Source of the DNA: Ligustrum vulgare
Lineage: Eukaryota; Streptophyta; Magnoliopsida; Lamiales; Oleaceae
Direction of reading: 5' to 3'
DNA length: 64,000 bases
Assembly: GCA_963555705.1 (NCBI GenBank)
Contig: OY743179.1
Coordinates: 17,678,692 to 17,742,691 of the forward strand
Both the position numbers and the translations under genes were made by a program. This document shows positions 1 to 11,015 of this stretch, piece after piece. Every line of letters begins with the position of its first letter. The stretch's first letter is position 1. The notes under the pieces were generated by a model. The model was not told where the DNA came from. It worked only from the letters and a program-made list of their open reading frames with translations, and did no database searches.

Positions 1-1340
1 GAAATAAGTAACAGTCGTATTTTTGACGGTGTTGTAGCGTTGACTGATTACAAATTCGGTGGTGGTGGTAGTGGTGATTAATTGCAATTGTAGTTAAATT
101 TACATTTGTAACTAATTACAAATCTAAATAAAGTTATTATTGTAATTAATTACATAACACAATTCTGATTTAAAAAAAAAATACATGATTTTAAAAATTA
201 TTTTAATACTTGTATAATTAGTTACAAAACATCTGATTACAAAAATTTTCAAACTTAAATGTGTGGAATTATATTCTTAACCCATCTAAATTATAATGAT
301 TGTGTCAAACAACAATGATTTTGTCTAATCCTCTGCATGTATGATGTAACAGACCGAAGAGGCGAAGATGACATAAAGCTGCGATTTACCTCCAAAATTG
401 GTAGGTTCGCAACAAAACCGACCAGTGTACCCAAATATCGACAGGTTCTCGAGGAAGATTGCTTTATTTTTTTTTTATTTTTTTTATACTTTTTACCGTA
501 GGATATAAGTTAGACTTTGATAAGATCTTTCAACAGTTCAACTGTTGTCCCTTTACCTCTACCTTTTCGTGAGGTCTTTTTTTATATCATTTTGCCATTA
601 ATATTCAACCAGCTTATTATGTTGTTTTACATAATTAAGCAAATTGGTCATAATTAATTTTTTTTAGTTGGTCCCACTATCTTAACTACCATTAACAAGA
701 CAAGATAATCAATATTCAATCAGAATCAATGAAGCACTCCATTGAATATGATTTTATAATCAATGAATATATTCTGTCTTGAAGATTTCCTTTATATCCT
801 TTTCTTGAATACAGACAGAAATAAAGAAATCTAAGGAGAAGTTTACTGAAAAATGAGTAATAAGTGGTGGAAGTAGAACACAGCTAATAAATCCCATCAC
901 ACACTCACCCTAGCAACTTTCCACACGTATTCATCATCCACTGCCTTTTCATAAAGTCTTACGTTGAGAGTTAACAAACAAACTTTAGTATTTTTTTTAA
1001 TCCAATCCTGGAGTTCATAACAAACGCTTTAAAAATTGGGTGAAAAGAATAGTGTTTTTTACGCGTATTAAATTACATGCCTAAATCATACCTAGAGTGT
1101 GTTTTGTATTGATTAAAATGAATTTTTTTAAATGAATAGTGATTTGTAAGAGAATTGATGGTTAAAATTAGGTTGAAAAGTTAAATATTGTGGACTTGAC
1201 TTTTAATAGATGATTGAAATTGAGTACTGTAGAAAAATGAGAAAATATTAACGAAAACCAAACGAGGGCCAAATAACATTCACTTCATAGAAAAACAGGT
1301 GATTGAGTGATAGAATTCTAAGAAAGTGTAACAACGAACT
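1..1340. other. AT-rich intergenic DNA, no gene seen
   Basis: No open reading frame with recognisable protein content was found on either strand. The stretch is A/T-rich with homopolymer runs. Around 1085-1265 there is a relic resembling the MITE-like family seen near 34900 and 37890, with a TGTTTTGTATTGATTAAAA start and an end near ACCAAACGAGGG. Nothing else could be supported. Confidence 0.5.
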
Positions 1341-2745
1341 CCTTCAATTTTACAATATTGAAAATATATTAGGACTAAATTAAGGGTATAAAATGAGGTT
1401 GCTTGTTTAACTGAAGTTTGGCTCAGATTGTTCACGAGCTCGCTCCTTGCTCAATTCACAACTCGACTACAGTACACACACATATGTATGTATGTATTTT
1501 CAAAAAATGAGTTATAAAATAGTGATTTCTTGGAAAATATGTGGTTAAAAAATAACGAAAAAAATTTGGGTTTGTGAGTAGATTTTTTTTTTTTTTTTAA
1601 AATATAATGTGTAGTTAAAAATGATTTTGATAAGAAAAAATGAATTTTAAATAATGGGGCTCAAAGAGGGTGAAGACTTTTGAGTTTATGTGGAACATTA
1701 TTTCATTGAAGAATTTATGGGTTTTTATTTTTTTAAATATCCTAGTTCGAAAATTCAAACCTAGGATAAGAATTTATTAAAAATGAAAAAATAAATACAA
1801 AGAAAGAGAGGGACATAAACCTTACCTCCAATAAAAGAGCTTGAATACAAATAACATCATACAAAAAAACAAACAACAATAATGAAAAAATACAAAATTA
1901 AGACATTAGCCTAACATACTCCAAGCCAATTTTATCAAGATTAACAAGACCTCTAATTTTACTCATAAACTCATTGGCCTTAATAACTTGAAGAATTTAT
2001 GGTTGAAAATAGAAAATGTGTGAATTTTATGGGGCTAAACAAGGACATAATATTATTGAAATTGCATTTTTGAAGTCAGCGTAACAAATGGACTAATTAT
2101 TTACATGGTGACTCTTTGCTGGACTAGCTAATAGGAATTTATTATTATTATTTTTTTCCTTCCTAAAATTGTAGTTTTCACTCAGCATATCGAATTTACT
2201 ATGAGTGATTCTGAAAAAGATCTAATGTCAATCGCTGATACCAGGCACGTGTTGTGGCCCCAACTATGTGTGGAGACCACAGCTGTATCTATCGTTGGCA
2301 CCGGATCAAAATTGTGAGTAATTTCAGGAGACATTTTTAATTGATATTTTTAAGTGACATTGTGATATGTCGTATATACATTGAGTGATGAAAAAGTAAG
2401 GGTGAAATAGTTATTTACGTCATTCAATGTATATTCGACATGTCATAATTGTCACTTAAAAATATTAATTAAAAATGTCTCCTTATAATTATTCATTTAC
2501 TATTGATTTGACGGATGATTTGCTGCTCGATTAGTCACCATTAAGCTAAGGAATTTTTAGAATACCTCCAAACTGATGGGGAAATCCGAAAATATACCTT
2601 TCAATAGAGGTTCCAAAAAAATAATTAATTGAGCTCATTATTACAAGAGAACAATTCTCCATTGATCAAGGATAATGAGACTTGGTACTCTTGAAGACAT
2701 AGATTTGGTCTAGTAAGCTAAAGCGATTCATCTAAACATGCAAAT
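1341..2745. repeat. Local duplication, upstream unit A
   Basis: Landmarks in this unit recur in the same order at 3345-4195. They include the phrase around 1400 (ATGAGGTTGCTTGTTTAACT), the one around 2085 (ACAAATGGACTAATTATTTA) and the one around 2528 (CTCGATTAGTCACC), followed by a related tail near 2690. The copies are diverged and differ by insertions, for example the inverted-repeat element at 2326-2483. The unit lies upstream of the pectin methylesterase gene. Calling it a segmental duplication is an inference from shared order; exact ends need an alignment. Confidence 0.6.
2326..2483. mobile_element. Small inverted-repeat element (MITE-like)
   Basis: The two ends are inverted copies: AGGAGACATTTTTAATT at the left and the reverse complement of AGGAGACATTTTTAATT at the right. 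The pairing continues inward through TTTTTAAGTGACA. The element is about 158 bp with no coding capacity. It interrupts duplication unit A, and unit B has no equivalent, so it inserted after or during divergence. A clear target-site duplication was not found, so the superfamily is left open. Confidence 0.6.
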
Positions 2746-2759
2746 GTGTAAAGTGAGGG

Positions 2760-3319
2760 TAGGGTCGTCAAAAAAAGCTTGTTGACTTATGGTTCGGAGG
2801 ATCAAGCCAAGACTCGACTCGAGCCTTAAAAATGCAACAAGGCTCGAGTTGAGGCCGGACAGTATGACGCATCAAGTCACACGAGCAGGGCCGTGTTGAT
2901 ATTTGTACTACATTTATTGTGTGCATTATATTTTTAACTAAACACAAGTCATTTGCCACACGTATATGTAAAAAAAAAAAAAACAGAGAGAGAAAAAATA
3001 CAAGTTGGTTCAGCTCGTAGAACCTTAGCCAAAAGCTCGAGTCCAGTCTGAAAAATTTGGACGAGCTTTGGCTCAGCTCTGGCAAAAAAAAGTTCGATCC
3101 CTAAAAGCTCAAGTCTTGATATTCGGCTTTCAAGTCGGCTTTGCTCAGCTCGTTGGCATCCCTAGCTTGACTTGGCTCGACCGAAGAAGCTTGAGCCAAA
3201 AGCTCGGGGCCAGCCTGAAAAAATTGGACGAGCTTTGTCTCAGCTCGGGCAAAATAAAGCTCGAGCCTTGATATTTAGCTTGCGAGTTGGCTCAGCTCAG
3301 CTCGTTGACATCCCTAACT
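2760..3319. mobile_element. GCTCGAG-rich element, possibly non-autonomous hAT
   Basis: This block is markedly more GC-rich than its surroundings and is built from repeats of AGCTCGAGCC, GGCTCAGCTC and GACGAGCTTTG in both orientations. The ends look like degenerate inverted repeats: TAGGGTCGTCAA at the left and TTGACATCCCTA at the right. These resemble plant hAT-type termini. No convincing 8-bp target duplication was seen. Short open frames inside it look like by-products of the repeat and are not called as genes. Confidence 0.4.
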
Positions 3320-3344
3320 AACTGAGGGTATATTAGGGCTAAAG

Positions 3345-4195
3345 TAATAGTGTTTTCGTTAAATTTTATAGTGTCGAAAATATGTTAGGGCTAAAGAAAG
3401 AGAATAAAATGAGGTTGCTTGTTTAACTGAAACTTGGTTAAGATTGCTCACGAGCTCGCCTCTTCCTCGATTCACGACTGGACTCGTATAATTGAAATTG
3501 CATTTTTTTTAATTAGCATAACAAATGGACTAATTATTTACATGACGAGAGATGACAATTCATTGCTGGACTTCTTACTATTCGTTTGGTAAATTAAATA
3601 AATTGGTTTATAAATCAATTTGTAAGCTACAAAATTTTTCAAACCACTTTATAATCACAGACATTTTCTTTCTCCAATTTTCATCACTACTTTTTACCTA
3701 AAAAATGGCTTTGTTTGTTAATTTTTTTTTGTATTTAAAAACATGTTTTTAATGTTTTCTAGGTAAAATATGTGATTGAAAAGTGGAGAGAGAAATATGT
3801 GTGGTTAAAAAGTGATTTGAAAATTTGAGATATTTTTAACGTGTTTACTAAACATGGACTAAATAAATCAGGTTATAAACCAAACGGTGTTACAAAACAA
3901 ATTTTTTTTTTAACTAAAATTGTAGTTTCTGCTTAGCACAATGATTTTACGAATGATCCGATGCTCGATTAGTCACCCCCAACCTAAGAAATTTTTTACA
4001 ATACCTCCATGTCAATGGGAAATTGTCAATTTGCTCCTTGTAATAGAGGTCCAAAAAAATAACAGTCTCGATTGATAAAAGGTTTAGGACGATTGATTAA
4101 GGTTTAGGTAACAAGAATCAATATATTTGAAGTACAAGAAATAGTCTATAAGGTAAAAGTGATTTATCTAATAGCATCTCAAATGAGACTTTCAA
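3345..4195. repeat. Local duplication, downstream unit B
   Basis: This is the second copy of the block described at 1341-2745, with the same landmark phrases in the same order. It contains, at about 3583-3860, a back-to-back pair of MITE-like sequences in opposite orientation, sharing TTTTTACCTA on one strand and TAGGTAAAATATGTG on the other. It ends about 640 bp upstream of the pectin methylesterase start codon, so it may lie in or near that promoter. Confidence 0.55.
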
Positions 4196-4834
4196 TTGCG
4201 ATGTCCATAGGAGATGAGATAAACACACACAAAATTCGTGGATTCTACCGTAATATCTTTTAATTTACTCTCTTACTATTATTTTATTTATTTATTAATT
4301 TATTTGAAATTATATCTATCTTTCTTCTTTTTCATTTTTTTCACTCTTTTATCTTCACTTTTCTCTTACATACTACTTTAAACTTTATACCAAGGCTCTT
4401 TTCGGTTGAAATTGGTGCCAAATTAAATTTTATGGTGGATTTATTTGTGTTTTCTAGGTAATATGTGGGGTTAAAAATTGATTTGAGAAATTGAATAATT
4501 AGAAAGAGAAAACATGAATGGTTAAAAAGTGATTTAAAAAATTGTGTAAATTAAATTTATTGTCTTTTAATGAACAAGCCTAAATAATATAGCTCCTCTT
4601 TATCTCTCCATCTAATTGACCTCCAGTTTTCATTGGAGAAGCTCTAAATCGATGTGTAAATTTTACTTAACAAGCTACGCTACCCTAAAGCTAAAGAGCA
4701 GACCCCCCACCCACCCCCCAATTCAACCAGCATAAAATTCAGTCCCCTAGTCCCCATAGCTACACAAACTCCAATTCCTCTCTAAATCGATCCGTATTTT
4801 TCTCTCTCTCTCTCTCTCTCTCTAGCTTAATATA
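4196..4834 (+). promoter_or_regulatory. Upstream region and 5' UTR of the pectin methylesterase gene
   Basis: The last 150 bp before the start codon are C/T-rich and end in an uninterrupted TC run at 4801-4823, a composition common in plant 5' leaders. A TATA-like AT-rich stretch lies near 4731. About 4394-4590 carries a copy of the dispersed MITE-like repeat (TTTTCTAGGTAATATGTGG). Promoter position is inferred from composition and distance only. Confidence 0.4.
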
Positions 4835-7800
4835 ATGGGCTATGGCAGGCTTGGATGCTCCGAGCCTGAAGCTTCATCAAATCCCAAAAAATCCAAGCTC
4901 AAATTCCTCTTAATCTTTGCAGCCACTCTCATAGTCGCCTCTGCAGTATCTGCTGCACTTGTAATGGGACTACGAACCCGAGCAAATTCCCGGTCAATGC
5001 ACCCGACCGAAGCCATATCCCGGACCTGCAGCCGGACTCTGTACCCCACTCTCTGCGTCAGCTCACTCATGAACTTCCCCGGCGCCCTCTCCGCCTCCGA
5101 CAAGGATCTTGTCCATATTTCGGTCAACGTGACCTTACAGCATTTCGGCAGGGCACTATACGTAGCTACGGAGATCAACAATCTCGAGATGGATATACGT
5201 GTCCGGTCCGCGTACGATGATTGTCTCGAGCTTTTAGACGACTCGGTTGAGCTTTTATCTCGGTCCCTAGTCTCCGTCGCCCCTGACGGCAGCTCCGTCG
5301 GCTCCGCCCAGGACGTCATGACGTGGCTCTCCGCCGCCTTGACGAATCAAGACACCTGCTCCGAGGGGTTCGAGGAATTGGACGGGTATGTAAAAAACCA
5401 AATGGGGGACAGAGTGAAGGATTTGTCCGAATTGGTGAGCAATTCTCTGGCGATTTACGCCGCGGCTGGCGGCGATGATTTCTCCGGCATCCCAGTTCAG
5501 AACAAACGGCGGCGATTGCTGAATTCCGATAAAAGACACAAAATGTCGGCAAAACACAAACATTTCCCAAAATGGTTATCTAGGAGGGATCGAATTCTCT
5601 TGGACATGCCGGTGTCGAAGGTTCAAGCCGATATAATCGTGTCAAAAGACGGCAACGGTACGTACAAAACGATTACGGAGGCGATTAAAAAGGCGCCTGA
5701 ACACAGTACTCGCCGCACCATAATCTACGTAAAGGCCGGAAAGTAAGGACACTGAACTTGAAACAGTCTTCAAATTTTCATTTTAATGGCTATTGAACAG
5801 TAGCCTATATTTTTATTTTTTACTTCAGAAAGTAAACAAAAAAAGCTTACTTTATTCGATACGCCTTTTATTCTACCATTTTTTTCAATAATGAAATTGA
5901 CTTTTCTGTCCCCGTCATTATTTTTCTTTTACTATTGACTTCATTTAATCAATCATGAGACATTAATTATACTTTTCGTGAACTTTTCTTGAAAATATAT
6001 TTTAACAAGTAAATATTATATTGCCAATATACACCTGAAAACCGTCCAAAACTTGGCTAAATGTCCACTTTATAGTGTGTTTGTTAAACTTATTTATAAT
6101 AAATTTTTTTTTTTCCTCCACATTTTCTCAAAGGGTTAGTTTCACAATGGTCACCCAACTCATACTTAATTTCACTTTGTCCACTAAATTTGATTTTACT
6201 TGACAACGATCACTCAACTTCAGATGACATTATACTATTAAAACTCTACTTTATAATCTATATCAAATTGGGCGGTCATTATAAATTAAAATAAAATTAC
6301 GAAGTTAATAAAGTTGAGTGGCCATTGGTGGATATAACTCATTCACCAAATTATTTTTTACCGGACGCACATTTTTTCAAAATCATTTTTCAACTATAAA
6401 TTTTACGTAAAAATTTCTTGTTTATAAACAAATTTAAGCAATCAAATAGACAATTATTAATTTTTTTTGGAATTATTTATTTCTATTCTAAAGTTTTAGA
6501 TTAGAATTATTTGAATCGCAACTTTTCAATAATATATTTTATCAATTTTAATTAAAATTTTATTTTTTATCTGAATCAAAAAGAAACTTAATCTTATTAA
6601 GCAAAATCAAGTTCCGTTGGACCTAAAGATCTAATATAAATTTTATATAATAATGCAGGTACGAAGAGAAAATTTTAAAGGTCGGTAGGAAGAAGACGAA
6701 TTTGATGTTTATTGGGGATGGTAAGGGCAAAACGGTCATTTCAGGGGGGAAAAGTGTGCAGGATAACGTGACGACATTCCACACCGCATCTTTCGGTAAA
6801 ATTCCCTTGCCTTTTCATTTTTAACATTTTTCACCTTTTAATTTAATTTTTATTTTTTTTTAGTATATACTTCGGTTCGGGAAATTCTAGTAGAATGTGC
6901 ACGTGGTAGCCTCATGCAGGTCGTTAAGGCTGTCTGGGCACGTAGCTTATTTTCCTTAAAGACTAGACTAGACTAGATTCGTATTTTGTAGCATGCACAA
7001 TGTACAGCAGATTTCACTGACGATTTTGCCCTCTAAACTGATAAACATAGAAGTGAATAAGTATTTTTTTTATTGCCAATGAGTTTAAAATAACTAATTT
7101 CATTTTTTTTACATAAAATTAAGAAAATTACATTATCAGAGCTAGAAAATTAAAATGTAGGACTTAAAAAAGTTTGGGGTGGAGGGGAGGCCCCCTCCTA
7201 GGAATTTGGGGGCAATGCTCCTAAAATTTTTGTTTCTCAAGCAAAATTTGAAATAGTTCAGACTTTAAATATATAGATATAACACAATATCTAAGAGGCA
7301 ACAAAGGTATCAGAACCCTCAATCAAATTGAGGAGTTTGAGCCTTTTACCTTGCAATTTGTTGTGAAGAGGAGAAAATAAGATGATGCGAAGATGTCGAA
7401 ACTCAGGAGAAAATACGATGAACATGCGGCCCGCATAAGTATGAGAGTGAGGCTATGAGGTAAGTTAGGTTAATTGGATCGATTAAGTATATTGAGTATT
7501 GGATAGTTAAGTTTGAGCCTTTTGGACCAGTGGGTTAGGGGAAAATGTAAATTCATTTTGGACTTTACAAATTTTTAATTTCAAATTCATTTTTCCCTTC
7601 CCTTAATGGGTCGGGGCGAAATAAAGTCCAAGCCTAACTCTACCCCTACATATGTAGGGATGGCAAATCGAGGCGGATTCGGGACAGGAAATTCCTTACT
7701 GTCTTATCCTCGATCAGGGTGGAGATATAAAAAATCTACGCTTCTATCTCCGTTTGTTATTATATATATTTTTTAAATTTTGGAATTATTTTTATTTATT

Positions 7801-10800
7801 TTTAAAACTTGACAATTAAAAATTATGTTTTTAATTGGATTATTTGGGCCTTGGACTTGAAATTGAAAAGTTCAGACCAAAATTTTGATTTTGACCATTG
7901 TTGGTTTTTTAAGCGTTCTATTTATTTTTAATTGAACTTGTTAATTAGGGACAGAAGGGGGATCATCATCCCCATTCCGGTTCTTGAACACTTTCTTTTC
8001 TCCATCCCCGTCTTTGTTTGAATTCTCCGTCTTGTTGCCATCACTATGCACATGACATGTATAATTAATTTAGCCTATGTACAACCATCATGCTTATAAA
8101 CACACAAATAATTCTTTTATTCATATATTTCGATGGAAATATTATTTATTCATAACATTTTCTTACTTTTTGACCAATCATATTTCAAACATATCAATTT
8201 TTACAAAATCTATTAGCTAAAAAAATCTCCATCAAATATGTCCAATATTCTTTGCTTTTTTAGTCAAATGGGTAGTATCAACCAGTTGACTTGATATGAA
8301 TTGGGGTTTTGCCGAATAAAATGAATAAGATAATTCTTTTGAATAATAAAAAAAAAAAAAAAAATTAAATCAGATAATACTATCATACTTAGGCACTGTT
8401 GGGTGGCTCTTGTAACAATTATAATGTGATTTATTTGTTTTTTTAGGTAAAATATGTGATTGAAAAGTGGAAAAAGAAATGTGTGTGATTAAAAAATTGT
8501 TTGAGAAATTGTGTAATTTAAATTTTGGATTTAAATTATGCAATCTTTAAGTTGTCGAACGGTGCCCTAATTAACCTTAATGCTATTTATTAGCTAGATT
8601 CTTCAGTATAATACGGCGTGATGTATAAATCTTTAAACAATCACATTCTATATTGGACGATGTGATGTAACAAAGAGTAAAAATATCAAAATCACGTGGA
8701 TTGATACTACAATGATTGAGACGTATATTCGTGCAAGACAACTCAAACAACAATAAGACGTGTTTGATTGAAAATTTTTGCTAGGAAAATGAAATGTCGC
8801 GTGAAGTAAAAGATTTTTCGGCTTTTTATATTTGATTGTAACATTTGAATTGGAAAATATTTGTTATGTACAAGTTGCAACACTTTAAAGCACGCTGCAC
8901 AACTTAGCCTATTTTCTCGGAAAATATTTTCTGATTCTCCTTTTCTTTTTTCATGAGAATCAAACACGCTCTAACGGTTTCTTGAATGGACCATCAGTTC
9001 TGAATAAAGCTAAACTCATGTCTAATTATCATATATATACAATATACATTGTTTATATAAACATAAACATATGATTTATGGAAATAGAGAAATAGTTTAC
9101 ATACTATGTCGGTTATATTTTATTGCACAAATGCTATTCTCTATAATATATACAGTTGGTGGCGTAACCCAATAAATGAGTGGCTTAAAATATAAAGATG
9201 GTGACATAATTGATAAGGCATGGCACATGGATACGTCACTGTTGTTATTGGAGGTCTTTGTCTACAGAGTATGGGGACTGAAATTAGTTTTTCTTCTTAA
9301 ATATCATTTTTAACAAGTTAACCTTTAGACAAAACTATTACTTAATCTAATAGTGAAATTTTCCCAATAATTTAAGCTTTGTTTTACAACCTTTTTTTTT
9401 TAAAAAAAAAAATAAATAAAGAATTTTCTGTTTTCGAGACAAAATATGTGGTTGACATGTGATTTGAAAAAATATGTTGTTTTTATTAATTTTTTCACAA
9501 AAAATGGTGAAATTTGATTGAATTCGTAGATGATTAAGGAAGAAAGAGAAATTACAATCGTGTCTATTATATTGTCCAGTCTTTTGTTAAATAATGCTAA
9601 AGATTAATTAGTTTCATGTTCTTTTGTACACAGCTGCAACTGGAGCTGGTTTCATTGCAAGGGACATGACATTTGAGAACTGGGCAGGACCAAGCAAGCA
9701 TCAAGCAGTAGCCCTTCGAGTTGGTGCAGATCATTCGGTTATATATAGATGCAGTGTTATTGCATATCAAGACACGCTTTACGTGCATTCGCAACGGCAA
9801 TTTTATCGTGAATGCGACGTTTATGGGACAGTAGATTTCATCTTTGGCAATGCTGCAGTTGTATTCCAAAACTGCACACTTTATGCCAGAAAACCTATGG
9901 CACTTCAGAAGAATACAATCACTGCCCAGAACAGAAAAGACCCTAATCAGAACACAGGTATTGTTGAACCAACACGATCATGGTTGTTCTTAAAAGTTAT
10001 TTTTCTAGAAAATAAGTATTAAAAAAAATTACTTTGGATGCTTAATGTTACGATTTGGGGTTCATCTTAAAAGGTCAACTTTGTTAAGAGGAGTAACCCA
10101 AAACCTTACTAATTGGTTCATGTTATCATCTTTATTCGATATGAGATTTTATCCCTTAACACTTAAAAGATTACTTTTGTAGAAGTAAATTTTATAGGTA
10201 ACTTAAGTAAGTTTGATTTGAATTTATATGCACAAAAAACATGCTTAAAAAATTGAAGTTGTTAGATACAAGGCAAATGATGCTTTTTATATATGTGTTG
10301 GTCGATTCATTTTTCTATCAACACGTGCACACTTCATTGTAAATGTGGGTTGATGAGATTTTTTCTTCTTCTTCGAGTAACGCCTATCACGGAGCTCCCT
10401 CCACAACCCTTGTCTGAGCTTGTGGAGGAGGTAAATCACGGGATATGCAACGCAGAGTCAAGAATTGAACCCGTAACTTTACTTAGACGCAGCCATCACA
10501 AGTTTCTGTGTTTGCCGCTGAGCCATGTGTCTCGGGGGCGAGTGTTGGCGAGATTTGTTCCTACACTATGTTGAACTACCTTTGTCTAAACTCTCAAAAA
10601 GGGGAGAGATTAATTTATCCATCTGAATTTGTCTTGAACAGGTATATCAATTCATGCTTGTAAAATTCTACCAGCATCAGATCTTCAGGCATCGAATGGA
10701 AGCTTCGCGACCTATCTAGGCCGGCCGTGGAAAATGTATTCTAGAACAGTGTATATGATGTCTTACATTGGTAGCCATGTTCATCCTCAGGGATGGCTCG

Positions 10801-11015
10801 AGTGGAACGCGACGTTTGCTCTTGACACGTTGTACTATGGTGAGTACATGAACTATGGCCCCGGTGCTGCTGTGGGGCAGCGCGTTAAATGGCCAGGGTA
10901 TCGGGTTATAAAATCTGAAACAGAGGCAAGCAAATTCACCGTGGCACGGTTTATTTATGGATCGTCGTGGTTGCCTTCCACAGGGGTGGCTTTCTTGGCC
11001 GGGTTATCGACTTAA
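4835..11015 (+). CDS. Pectin methylesterase, type I (PMEI pro-region plus catalytic domain)
   Basis: Four exons, 4835-5742, 6659-6795, 9634-9957 and 10642-11015, join in frame with GT-AG introns to encode 580 residues. The enzyme removes methyl esters from homogalacturonan in the cell wall. Residues about 22-45 form a hydrophobic signal anchor. Residues about 60-210 form a PMEI-like pro-region with cysteines at 65, 74, 130 and 175. RRRLL at 225-229 and RRDRILL at 250-256 are candidate subtilase processing sites. The catalytic domain has the family motifs: HQAVALR, YQDTLY, DFIFGNA and YLGRPWK, which supply the Gln/Asp/Arg/Trp active-site residues. From memory it resembles the Arabidopsis PME34/PME61 type. 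Length is normal and no break was seen. Intron 2 is long (2.8 kb) and MITE-rich; intron 3 holds a SINE. Confidence 0.95.
6133..6340. mobile_element. Short Mutator-like MITE in intron 1 of the pectin methylesterase gene
   Basis: The ends are imperfect inverted repeats: GGGTTAGTTTCACAATGG at the left, and GAGTTATATCCACCAATGG when the right end is read on the other strand. Inward, GGTCACCCAACTC pairs with GAGTTGAGTGGCC. The flanks TTTCTCAAA and ATTCACCAA match at 6 of 9 positions, a plausible decayed 9-bp target duplication as expected for Mutator-like elements. The termini resemble those of the larger foldback element at 39970-41530. No coding capacity. Confidence 0.6.
8390..8569. mobile_element. 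MITE-like element (family A) in intron 2
   Basis: The ends are inverted: TAGGCACTGTTGGGTGGC at the left and GTCGAACGGTGCCCTA at the right. The interior carries the phrase that recurs through the window (TAGGTAAAATATGTGATTG, then TGTGTGATTAAAAAATTG). It is about 180 bp and non-coding. It lies inside the 2.8-kb intron 2 of the pectin methylesterase gene and does not touch a splice site. Confidence 0.55.
8757..8976. mobile_element. MITE-like element (family B, GTGTTTGATTG ends) in intron 2
   Basis: It starts GACGTGTTTGATTG and ends GAATCAAACACGCTC, forming terminal inverted repeats around an AT-rich interior with GGAAAATATTT/AAATATTTTCC phrases. Related elements with the same ends occur near 16778, 23083, 41944, 52199 and 61059. 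An open frame on the minus strand across it is judged non-coding. Confidence 0.6.
10362..10549 (-). mobile_element. tRNA-derived SINE in intron 3
   Basis: On the minus strand the element has a polymerase III A box (TGGCTCAGCGG) near its start and a B box (GGGTTCAATTC) about 50 bases further on. It then has an unrelated body and a GAAGAAGAAGAAAA tail. Perfect 7-bp direct repeats (GAGATTT on the plus strand) flank it at 10355-10361 and 10550-10556. This is the structure of a tRNA-related SINE of about 188 bp. It lies in intron 3 of the pectin methylesterase gene, in antisense orientation. An overlapping 93-residue open frame is fortuitous. Confidence 0.8.

Noticed and set aside
3068..3271. 67-codon frame in the GCTCGAG-rich element
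   Set aside because: It is a by-product of the repeated motif; the opposite strand is open too.
4840..5570. Long minus-strand frames opposite pectin methylesterase exon 1
   Set aside because: Shadow frames of a GC-richer exon, with no domain content.
10431..10535. Possible tRNA gene on the minus strand
   Set aside because: A and B boxes are present but no cloverleaf, and the 3' part is SINE body with flanking target duplication.
10293..10574. 93-codon frame in intron 3 of the pectin methylesterase gene
   Set aside because: It overlaps the SINE, whose A and B boxes explain the sequence.
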